Shown here: positions 17,615 through 27,400 of the stretch, one piece after another
Layout: every line of letters begins with the position of its first letter
How positions within the stretch are numbered: the first letter of the stretch is position 1
Source of the DNA: Bacillota bacterium
Lineage (GTDB): Bacteria > Bacillota > Clostridia > Acetivibrionales > Acetivibrionaceae
Assembly (NCBI GenBank): GCA_023398495.1
Contig: JAEWSG010000034.1
Span: 1 to 52,025, forward strand
Direction of reading: 5' to 3'
DNA: 52,025 nucleotides
The notes under the pieces: generated by a model
What the model was told of the DNA's origin: nothing
Databases searched by the model: none
What the model saw: only the letters and a program-made list of their open reading frames with translations
Translations under genes and position numbers: made by a program

Positions 17615-20600
17615 CTATTCGATGCTTAAATCGTCAAGAATATTTTCCAGATCTTCCTGACGTAATTTTGTTACTGTAAAATCTGAAGCTGTTTTTTCTC
17701 CTGAAGTTTTCCCTGCACAGTGCATTACAATTTCATTAGCTGTATTATCCAACTGTTCCAGAAAACCTGCTAACACTTCCTCACTGTACAGTGCGCATGG
17801 ATAACGTATTTCCAGACTAAGTACAGAATCTACCTGTGAAGCCACAATATCCAGTACCCAGTTTGATTCATATTCTTCATCCACAGTTATTTCCGCCGGT
17901 AAAGCTTTCATACTGATATCCCCGGAATATGTATCCTGCTGCATTCCAAGATAGTTAAAATTTATGCAAGGTTGCAAACTACCCAACAATGCCTTGTCTT
18001 CATCACTCAATCCCCCATCCAGCCAACGCAGAACTCCAAATCCAAATCCTTTTTCAGGCACTTCACGGACAGCTTCCTTTACAGATTTAACTGCATCCTC
18101 AACTTCGCCTCCAGCCACCAGTAATACCGGATAAGTGCTGGTAAACCATCCAACGGTACGGCTTGCATCCACTCCGTGTATGAAATTTTCTCGCCCATGC
18201 CCTTCTAAATTAACCAATAAAGCTTTAACTCCGGTCCATTTACATAGTGCTCGTGAAAACACAGTTAACAGTAAGTGAAATGTTTCGGTATTATAAGCAA
18301 AATTTGCTGAACTGCATAACGACCTTCCAATATCACCACCTATCAAATGTTCTGCTCTTACAGTATCCTGGCGAAGAACACTTGCTGGGGTAAATGGTTG
18401 CGGTAAACCGAGAATCTCTTTTGCCATCTTGCGCCAGTAAGGTAATTGTCCCCTGGCACCACCCGATTGTGCCCATTCGGTTAATGCCTGTGTCCAGGAT
18501 AGAAACGATGTTGTTTTCCTTGGCAAGTTCGCATCTGGATTAGCCAAGCAGGAGCAAAGGTCTTCAAAAATAACTCCCCAAGATACAACATCCACTGCCA
18601 TATGGTGAATGGAAATAAAGAGTTTTGTTCCTTCACTATCTTGACATACAGCTGCCGCTACTAGTGGACCCGTTTCAAGATTTATATGTTTTTGAATCTC
18701 TATAAACTCATCATTCATTGCTTTAGCTGTAAGGTTTGGAGACAAGCAACACAAGTAATACAAGTTACCTTCCTCAGCCCCACGGATTGTCATTGTACCA
18801 TCTGAGGAAACTGTCAGCCTAAGTGCATCGTGATGATGGCATAAACGCGATAATGCATTACCAAGCTCGGTATCCTTCCAATGCATATTTCCCGTAATCA
18901 GCATTGCCTGATTGAAACGTTTTTCGGGTTTAAAACCGGTACTTAAAAACCAAGCTTGTATTGCGTTAGGAGCACAAGGTCCAAAGACATACCCTTGCTC
19001 AGCATCCATACAGTGCTGATCTATAAGTTGAGGAGCCAGGGTTTCAATTGTCTGATACAAGAAAACATCCTGAGTTTCAGCTGTCAAGTTCATATTCTGA
19101 AGTCGTGAAACCACCTGAATTGCTTTAATTGAATCTCCACCCAAAGCAAAGAAATTATCGTCGATGCTCGGCTTGCTAACTCCCAATACCTGTTCCCATA
19201 TATCAACAAGCAGTGTTTCCCGTCTATTGCGTGGCTCCCGTATTTCATTGCGAATCATCGATAATGGTGCCGGAAGGCTTGCTTTATCAATTTTCCCGTT
19301 TTTGTTAAGTGGCAAAACATCTATAGGTACAATAAAAGTTGGTACCATATAGGCTGGAAGCGTATTTGCCAGAGTTTGACGCAGTGCTTGTACATCAAAA
19401 GTGTCGGTGCTTGTATCGGTAACTACCCACAGACACAGATTACTGATTCCATGTTCATCAGTATGTACTCCTGCATGGGCCTTCTTCACTGAATCCATTT
19501 TTAAGGACACAGCTTCAATTTCTCCCAATTCTATGCGATAGCCTCTCAGCTTTACTTGTTGATCCCTTCGACCTATGAATTGAACAAAATTTCCTTCTCC
19601 CCATACAACCAAATCTCCACTTTTATACAATAGTTCTCCGGTTTTGAAGGGATTATCCACGAAACATTCCTTTGTAATTTCCGGCTTGTTAATATATCCA
19701 GCTGCCAGACCCGAACCACCTATATATAACTCACCAGGAACTCCTAAAGGTTGGAGTCTCATACTATCATCCAATACATAAAGCGTTGTGTTTCCAATTG
19801 CCCTGCCAATAGGAACACCTTCATCTTTTGGGCATGTATCTATTGAATATGCAGTTGCAAACACAGTTGTTTCGGTAGGTCCATATACATGGATAAGCCT
19901 TCCAACCCCCAGACGTTCATATGCCTTACGCACATGATGTACAGAAGCCATTTCCCCACCAAATAGTATTTTTCTTGTGCTATCAAGGCATTCAAGGTTT
20001 GCATCAACCAAGGCATTAAAAAGAGCGGTAGTGATAAAAAATACCGATACATTGCTGTCATGAATAAGTTTACCTAAAGCCTTGGGATTTGTGACTTCAT
20101 CTCTGTTCACCAATACCAGTGATGCACCATTTAAAAGAGCTCCAAAAATATCAAACACAGAGCCATCAAAAGAATAATTAGATAACTGTAACAGTACATC
20201 TTCGGGGCAAATATTTATATACCCTGCATCACGGACTACCCTGATAACAGATTTCTGGCGAATAAGTGCACCCTTCGGATTACCGGTAGAACCTGAAGTA
20301 TAAACAATATAAGCTGGATCATTACCGTCCGATTCTATATTAAGATTATTATTCTCTGATTGAGGATTCAGTAAGTCCAAATCCAGTACCAGGGCTTCTT
20401 CCAATTTCCCCTCCTTCAAAGGATGTTCTACATTACCATGTGTTATTAGGAGTTTCGCCCCCCCATCTTCCATCATGGTTATCAAACGGTCAACAGGACT
20501 CTCTGTATCCAAAGGAATATAATAACAACCTGCCTTTAATACCCCAAATATAGCTGTTATCATATCAAAGGAACGCTGAAGCAAAAGTGCCACACCCGAA

Positions 20601-23600
20601 CCCGGCACAACTCCCCTTGATTGTATCTCCCTTGCAATTGTGTTTGCTTGCGTATTAAGCTCCTGATAGCTCATACACTTTGTTTCCATTATCAAGGCAG
20701 TTTTTCTTCCGAATTTACTCACACATTCCTCAAAAAGTGCAACAATTCCACAATGACCAGGATACTCAGTGGTGGTATTATTTAGCTCTTCCAGGATTAA
20801 AACCTTCTCACCCTCCTCCATTATGTCAAGATCGCATAATTTTCTAGAAGGGTTTTCTAAAACTGAAGAAATTAACCGTTGGAAACGTTTAGCCATACGC
20901 TCTATAGTTAAATGGTTGAAAAGAGCCTCTGCATACTCCCACTCCATGAGTAACCCATCAGAAGTTTCCCTGGCGCTAACAGTTAAGTCAAACTTTGCAG
21001 TACCTGAATCAAACTCTATAAATTTCTCCCCAGAGCCAGACATTCCCATATCAACATTCTGAAGTGCAAAATACACATCAAACAGAGGATTCCGACCAAG
21101 ATTACGTTCAAGTTTCAACTCCTCAATCAAGGCTTCATAAGGATATTCCTGGTTATCAAACGCCTCCATAACTGTGGTTTTTAAGCGTTCTATAAGTTCA
21201 AAAAAACTCTCCTCGTCAGTCGATATTGTCCTGATGGGAAGTGTATTAACAAACATCCCGACAATACTCTGTAATTCAAGGCGTGAACGCCCGGTTACGG
21301 GAGTGCCGATTACAATGTCACGTCCTCCTCCCAACTTGGCAAGAAGATTATGAAAGATCGCCATAAGAACAGTAAATAAAGTGGTTCCGGAGTTCCTTGC
21401 CAGCGATTTCAGTCGAGTTGTCAATGTGACAGGTATCGTATGAAAAACACGTGCTCCCCGGTAGTCCCTTACTAGTGGACGTGGTTTATCGGTATGAATA
21501 TCAAGTAGCGGAATTTTATCTGAAAACTGTTCCAGCCACCATTTACGTTGCCTAATCAAAGATGGTTCATCTAGACGATTTCGAAGCCATTCAACTGCAT
21601 CCCGGTATCCCATAATCAATGGTGCTAAATTCCGTCCTTCAGCGAGAGCCATGTATTCAGCAAATAATAGTCCCATAGAGGCCCCATCCGTAATAATATG
21701 GTGCAGATCAATGGCCAGATATGTTTCCTTATCATCAAACTCGAAATATCCGACCCTCAGCAGAGGCGCGTTTTTCAGATCAAAAGGACGAACAAAATCT
21801 TTGAGTTCTGCTTCCAAGTGCTTCCTGCGTATCTTCTCATCATCAACATAATCCAACTTTCTTCGCTCTACAGCGAACTCTACTTTAGAATGTATAACCT
21901 GTATTGGTTTTCCATTCTCAAGGCTAAACGAGGTGCGTAAACTTTCATGTCGATCAATAAGTCGGCGCATAAGGCTTTCAGCCACATCAATGTCTTCTTT
22001 TCCTTCGATCCTTGCTACTCCGGTGACGTTATAAGCTATTGAATCGGGCATCATTCCAACCGATAGAAAAATCCTAGTTTGAGCTGGTGAAAGCGGAATT
22101 GAAACTCTATCGGCATCATTAGTTTGTAAGGGTTTCTCTTTTGTGGCAATGGTAAGCTTGGATTTTAGAACTGTTTCTGTAAATCCGAAGTCAGTGCATA
22201 TTGTACGTACAAAGTCCGAAAATACAGGAAAGCCCAAAAGTGACGAAGGTGGAATCTCCATTCCGAATGCCATATTGAGTACTTGAATGATTTTAAATGC
22301 ATTTACAGAATCTCCTCCCATCTGATAAAAATCATCTGTAGGCTTTATTATTGGATAACCCAATGTTTCTGACCACAACCAAGCAAGTAACTCTTCCACC
22401 TTACTGGAAGGCTCATAATCTGAAGGCAGTCTGGAACCTTTAGAGCACACCTCAGTCCATAGTGACACAGCATCTACCGTTTTATCTTGTTCCGTCCCAT
22501 TAGAACCGTATTGTTCTTCATCTAAATTCCTAAGAGTTTCGTCCCAGTATCTTTTATTGTTAAATATTTGGGGAGGTATGGAAATACGTTTCACATCCCT
22601 GTTGGCAAAAATTCCGTCAAAGTTTATTTCAGCACCATATACATATAGCTGTGCCAACCTTTCCCAATAGCTTCTAGTTTCTCTTAAATCACTATTTAAA
22701 AGTTTGCTTAATATACTCTTAGTCTCAGCTTCCAAATCAGTTCCACCTAGATTGAATTGTGTGGATGAAGAAGTTTGCGGTGACAGCCAAATACTACTGT
22801 ATTCTTTTTCTTCATGCAGAGTATGTATATCTGTTTCTTCAGTTGACAAAGCATCTGCTAGATCCTTGAGTCCTTCCGTCAAAGTCCTGATATCATTACA
22901 AAACACTGCTGCACGCACCTTGTGATGTTCACGACCTATACAGGCAGTGTAGCACATGTCTTCCAATCGCATATTCTGATGCCTCTGAACATACTTCAGA
23001 TGCCTCAGCACCGTCTTTTTCAGTAACTCCAGCGTTCGACCGGAAAGTACGTAAATTCCCATTTCCTTTTTGGATGCAGCCCTGTTATCCGCAGGAGCTT
23101 CTTCTATCACCAAATGGCAATTAGTTCCAGACAAGCTGAAGGAACTAATTGCTGCACATCTGGGTGCATTTTCAGGCTCCCATGGTGTCAAACAATCCTG
23201 AATATAAACTGGACTGTTGCAAAAATCAATTAGCGGATTAGGAACTTTGAAGTTTATACTAGGTGGCAAAACACGTTCCCTTAAACACAATAGAACCTTT
23301 ATAAGGGAAGCCATACCCGCACTACCTACAGTATGACCTATATTGGATTTAACCGATCCAATAGCACAGAACTGACGTTTGTTGGTATATTTCGAAAAAG
23401 CACCGGTTAAGCCTTTAATTTCAATCGGGTCACCTAATGTAGTTCCTGTTCCATGAGTTTCAATGTAAGTAATTGTTTCAGGTGAAATACCTGAACGCTC
23501 CCATGCCTTGAGCAAAACTTCCTGCTGGGCTTTTGCGCTTGGTGCTGTTAAACCGTTGGATTTCCCATCATTGTTTGTTGCTATTCCTTTAATAATACCA

Positions 23601-24481
23601 TATATGTGATCACCGTCTGCCTGGGCCTTTGAGAGGGGTTTGATATAAACCGCACCAACACCTTCACTCCAAACAGTCCCATTAGCATCATGATCAAAAG
23701 CACGTACTACATATTCGCTTGACTGTGTCTCACTATCAAAATTTACCGGATCCAGAAAGATATTGGCACTTCCAACCAAAGCCGCTTCACAGTCACCCTG
23801 CCGTATTGCCTTAATAGCATAATCCAAAGCAACCAATGACGAGGAACAACCAGCATCCAGTACAACTGCCGGTCCATGCAAGTTTAATAAATATGATAAT
23901 CGGCTGGCCAACACACCTGACCATGAGCCGGTTATAGTGGTAAAATCCGGTTCTGATATAAAAGGCATATAGGACATGTTTAATCTATGAGTATGGTCAT
24001 TACCCACAAAAACTCCAACTGAACATCCCTGTAATTGCCCCCGATGGTAGCCTGCATCCTCTATTGTCTCAACAAATATTTCCAGCATCAGACGATGGTA
24101 TGGGTCCATATGTACAGCAACCTTTGGAGGAATATTAAAATATTCAGCATCAAACTCATCTATTGAATCAAGAAATCCTCCTCGCCTTAAATGACCTGCT
24201 ATTTTTTTTATACGCTTAAAATCCTCAAGCCTATTCAAAGGAAAGGATGTTATAGACTGGCGGCCATCTGCAAGATTATCCCAAAATTGATTAATATCCT
24301 CTGCATCAGGATAGCGGCAAGCCATACCTACCAACGCTATTGGTTCATTTTCATTCTTAGGCTGTTTCCGCAATTCATTTATGAACTCTTTTACCAATTC
24401 CGGATCCAATTCCCGTCCTTTAACCTTAGACAAGAGATATTGTATTAGCTCTTTTTTTACATTTTTATTGTCAACCGTCAT
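17615..24481 (-). CDS. Hybrid module D: KS-ACP-C-A(Ile-like)-PCP-E
   Basis: A 2288-residue PKS/NRPS. A helical N-terminal docking segment (about 8-40) precedes the KS (about 45-460), with Cys in DAGCSSS (~210; usually DTACSSS), HGTGT (~342) and NIGH (~380). No AT, KR or DH follows; an ACP with MGGDS (~724) comes directly after the post-KS linker, so the ketide is loaded in trans and left as a beta-ketone. C domain (about 785-1215): HHIITDG (~927). A domain (about 1240-1750): TSGSTGNPKG (~1397), pocket D-G-F-F-L-G-V-V-F-K, one position from the classic Ile code. PCP: LGGDS (~1783). Epimerase (about 1830-2270): HHMAVDVVSW (~1960). The start at 24481 is 6 nt after AGGAGG, better than an ATG at 24544 that overlaps the previous gene by 74 bp. 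Expected residue: D-allo-Ile. Confidence 0.92.
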   Translation of the reverse strand: MTVDNKNVKKELIQYLLSKVKGRELDPELVKEFINELRKQPKNENEPIALVGMACRYPDAEDINQFWDNLADGRQSITSFPLNRLEDFKRIKKIAGHLRRGGFLDSIDEFDAEYFNIPPKVAVHMDPYHRLMLEIFVETIEDAGYHRGQLQGCSVGVFVGNDHTHRLNMSYMPFISEPDFTTITGSWSGVLASRLSYLLNLHGPAVVLDAGCSSSLVALDYAIKAIRQGDCEAALVGSANIFLDPVNFDSETQSSEYVVRAFDHDANGTVWSEGVGAVYIKPLSKAQADGDHIYGIIKGIATNNDGKSNGLTAPSAKAQQEVLLKAWERSGISPETITYIETHGTGTTLGDPIEIKGLTGAFSKYTNKRQFCAIGSVKSNIGHTVGSAGMASLIKVLLCLRERVLPPSINFKVPNPLIDFCNSPVYIQDCLTPWEPENAPRCAAISSFSLSGTNCHLVIEEAPADNRAASKKEMGIYVLSGRTLELLKKTVLRHLKYVQRHQNMRLEDMCYTACIGREHHKVRAAVFCNDIRTLTEGLKDLADALSTEETDIHTLHEEKEYSSIWLSPQTSSSTQFNLGGTDLEAETKSILSKLLNSDLRETRSYWERLAQLYVYGAEINFDGIFANRDVKRISIPPQIFNNKRYWDETLRNLDEEQYGSNGTEQDKTVDAVSLWTEVCSKGSRLPSDYEPSSKVEELLAWLWSETLGYPIIKPTDDFYQMGGDSVNAFKIIQVLNMAFGMEIPPSSLLGFPVFSDFVRTICTDFGFTETVLKSKLTIATKEKPLQTNDADRVSIPLSPAQTRIFLSVGMMPDSIAYNVTGVARIEGKEDIDVAESLMRRLIDRHESLRTSFSLENGKPIQVIHSKVEFAVERRKLDYVDDEKIRRKHLEAELKDFVRPFDLKNAPLLRVGYFEFDDKETYLAIDLHHIITDGASMGLLFAEYMALAEGRNLAPLIMGYRDAVEWLRNRLDEPSLIRQRKWWLEQFSDKIPLLDIHTDKPRPLVRDYRGARVFHTIPVTLTTRLKSLARNSGTTLFTVLMAIFHNLLAKLGGGRDIVIGTPVTGRSRLELQSIVGMFVNTLPIRTISTDEESFFELIERLKTTVMEAFDNQEYPYEALIEELKLERNLGRNPLFDVYFALQNVDMGMSGSGEKFIEFDSGTAKFDLTVSARETSDGLLMEWEYAEALFNHLTIERMAKRFQRLISSVLENPSRKLCDLDIMEEGEKVLILEELNNTTTEYPGHCGIVALFEECVSKFGRKTALIMETKCMSYQELNTQANTIAREIQSRGVVPGSGVALLLQRSFDMITAIFGVLKAGCYYIPLDTESPVDRLITMMEDGGAKLLITHGNVEHPLKEGKLEEALVLDLDLLNPQSENNNLNIESDGNDPAYIVYTSGSTGNPKGALIRQKSVIRVVRDAGYINICPEDVLLQLSNYSFDGSVFDIFGALLNGASLVLVNRDEVTNPKALGKLIHDSNVSVFFITTALFNALVDANLECLDSTRKILFGGEMASVHHVRKAYERLGVGRLIHVYGPTETTVFATAYSIDTCPKDEGVPIGRAIGNTTLYVLDDSMRLQPLGVPGELYIGGSGLAAGYINKPEITKECFVDNPFKTGELLYKSGDLVVWGEGNFVQFIGRRDQQVKLRGYRIELGEIEAVSLKMDSVKKAHAGVHTDEHGISNLCLWVVTDTSTDTFDVQALRQTLANTLPAYMVPTFIVPIDVLPLNKNGKIDKASLPAPLSMIRNEIREPRNRRETLLVDIWEQVLGVSKPSIDDNFFALGGDSIKAIQVVSRLQNMNLTAETQDVFLYQTIETLAPQLIDQHCMDAEQGYVFGPCAPNAIQAWFLSTGFKPEKRFNQAMLITGNMHWKDTELGNALSRLCHHHDALRLTVSSDGTMTIRGAEEGNLYYLCCLSPNLTAKAMNDEFIEIQKHINLETGPLVAAAVCQDSEGTKLFISIHHMAVDVVSWGVIFEDLCSCLANPDANLPRKTTSFLSWTQALTEWAQSGGARGQLPYWRKMAKEILGLPQPFTPASVLRQDTVRAEHLIGGDIGRSLCSSANFAYNTETFHLLLTVFSRALCKWTGVKALLVNLEGHGRENFIHGVDASRTVGWFTSTYPVLLVAGGEVEDAVKSVKEAVREVPEKGFGFGVLRWLDGGLSDEDKALLGSLQPCINFNYLGMQQDTYSGDISMKALPAEITVDEEYESNWVLDIVASQVDSVLSLEIRYPCALYSEEVLAGFLEQLDNTANEIVMHCAGKTSGEKTASDFTVTKLRQEDLENILDDLSIE

Positions 24482-27400
24482 CGTTATCCTCCTTTTTGGG
24501 CTTATCCAAAAACAATTCCAAAAATTCAGTCCCGGACAATTCATCTTCCAAGAGCTGCCTTATTTCTTCATCTTCCACAACAAATTGATTTTCAGTAGTT
24601 GTTTGCTTTTTATGAGTATCCTTTATCTTACTGTCTATAAATTCTGAAAGATCGTATACCGAGGGATATGAAAAAAGGTCTGTAATATCAATAATTCCGG
24701 GGAAACTCTCCTCTATCAGCTTCAATAGCTGGGTGGACATTAATGAATTTCCGCCCATATCCTGAAAACTTGCATATATATCTATTTCACCAAGTCCAAG
24801 GACGGTTGCAAAGATATTACCTAGTTTTAACTGCGTATCAGTTATCTCAACCGCACCCTTGATTTTTACATTTGTACCTATTACCTTGTCTCCACCTGCA
24901 CCATTATCAACAGTAGGCATAGTATTAATGAGTTCTTTAGAAAGACTGAAAGGTAAATCTTCAATAATACTCGCCGCCAGTTTAGTATTTAAGTCAGCCG
25001 GTACCAGTCGCCTGACGGGATTCATTATTAAATATTCAAGCCAGTTCAATCCATCTTGTACATTTATATGGCTGAATAAATTAGCATCGTCATTAACACT
25101 AAAGTCTACCGACATCCCCACTTCCTTCCAACTAGGCCAGTTAATTGATACAACCTTAATACCATCTTGCTGACCTGCATCAGCTAAAGCATCCATAAAT
25201 GCATTTGCTGCACTATAGTCTCCTTGGCCTTCTCCTCCAGTTAATGCTGTAATTGAAGAAAACAATGCTAAGAATCCGGTAGGGCTCTGTGCTAAAAGTT
25301 GCATTAAATTCATAGAACCATTGAGTTTGGGGTCGAGCACCTCCCTGAAGCGATTTTCATCCTTAGACATTAAAAACCCGTCTCCCGCTACACCTGCTGC
25401 ATGAAAAATTCCTGAAATTTTGCCATAACGTTCTTTTATGTCAACCCCTAACTTCTGGACTGACATATTGTCAGCAACATTAATGGCTTTATATTCCAGA
25501 CTTCCTAACCTTGAATTAAGATCAACAAGGCTCCTATATAATCCGCTTGTCTTAGAAACATCATCTTTGCTCAAGTTCTCCCATTCATCGCTGGAGGCTA
25601 TGCTTCTTCGACCCAATAAAACTACTTTTGCTCTGCCTTTGTCAGCCAGGTGCTTTGCTAATGCGAGACCCAAACCTCCTAATCCACCAGTAATCAGGTA
25701 AACTCCATCCTCCTCCAACGCAAGCTCATCAACCATTGTTACTCTGTATGGACGAATTTCCTCCACAAAAACTCCTAAGGAACGTAAAGTTCTCAGTCCA
25801 ACACCTTTGAATCCAAGTAACTCTTTGACTACCTCAAAGGCAGGAACTGTAGATGACACATCAAGAATGTCCAAATTCAAGTGTTTATACTCCTGTCCAA
25901 CTACCCGTCCTAATGCTGCTGAAGCTGCTGAAAGTGGGAATATTTTCAGCTCCGATTGATCTACCACATAAGCATCTCTCACAAGCACCTTTAAGCCCGC
26001 AGACCATTTGGTCTTCCGATTCAAAATGCACTTGCACAGCTTGAATAAAGCATCTACACCAAGGCTGCGTCTATTACGGAATGCCTTATCCGATGTAAAT
26101 GTACTTTCTATTTCTCCGTTCTCAGCAGTGTAATCACATGAGAATATAATTCCAATAGCTCGCTGCAGCTCTATTGCATTCAATAAATCATCCAGACCAG
26201 TCTGGTCAGGCGCGTATGTATCATTAAACTCAACATTGTTCTGGGTATCAAGATAATATGTATGAACTTTAAGACCAGCATTTTCTAATGCACTCTGCAG
26301 CTCCTGACATCGTTTTCCCCTTGTAGCAATAAGTGCCCAAGTTCCAATGTTTTCCGGCAATGACTGGCCGGCTTCATTTCGTAATATCCATCCCATATGT
26401 AAGCTTGTACCTGGAACTTTATCTGTGCCTATCAAATTAATATCGTGTACACGCTTAACGGAATATTGGCTGATTTGAGCCAGTATTCGACCTTCACTAT
26501 CCATAAGGTCAACATCATAAGTCATGATTTCACCCTTACCTGCTTTGCCTGGGTGAATGCGTATATGTGAATACAGCTCCTTTGTTAATGGAGCATAAAG
26601 CTTGAAACTCTTGTACATAAATGGAAGGAACGTATCTCCAGTGCTCTGACTGGTAAGGTTCACTGCATTATCCAATATTGAAGGATGCAAATGGAAAATA
26701 TTCAACTCAGATTGTAGATTTTCCGCAAGTTGCAAACGTGCCACAATTTCAGAACCTATTTTCCACACTGCACGTACCGTATCCCAGTGGGGTCCGAATT
26801 GGAACACTCCAGTGTCACTTTCACCTATAAAAGGGTCCTGCACCTCATCTGCACGGGACTTAAGAGACATAATATCTGTGTTGGCCTGTCTCTCCCTATT
26901 GTCCAAAGAAAGTATCCTGCCTTCTACATGAGAAACCCAATTTCCAGCCTCGTTGCAACTTGCCACATTGAACGAAAACCCGGAGTCAATTGGCGTAAGC
27001 GTCAATCTCACAGCTACTTCGGAATCCTCCTCTACTACCAGAGGAACAAGGAAAAAGACATCACTAAACTCAAGGGTTTCCTGTCCAAAAGCTCTAGCTG
27101 CTGCAAATCTCGCCATTTCGAGATAAGTTGTACCCGGCAGTACTGCCCTGTTGCTAATACGATGATCCGATAATACCCAATGCCGATCGATACAAAAGGT
27201 TGTCTCATAACAAATCGTATCAGCATCTGTTGAAATTTCCTGTTCCACCAAAGGATGTAAAGCATCCAAGCGCTGTGTGCGTATCTTGGTTATCTTCGGG
27301 TTTGCCCAAAAACGTATTCTTTGCAGTGGATAGACCGGAATCGGTATCCTTCGACGAAGTTCGTCCCTATACAAAAGCTGCCAATCTATATCAGCACCTT

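Noticed and set aside
17615..24481. Module D KS as a non-elongating KS
   Set aside because: Cys, HGTGT His and NIGH His are all present, so elongation is the simpler reading despite the missing processing domains.
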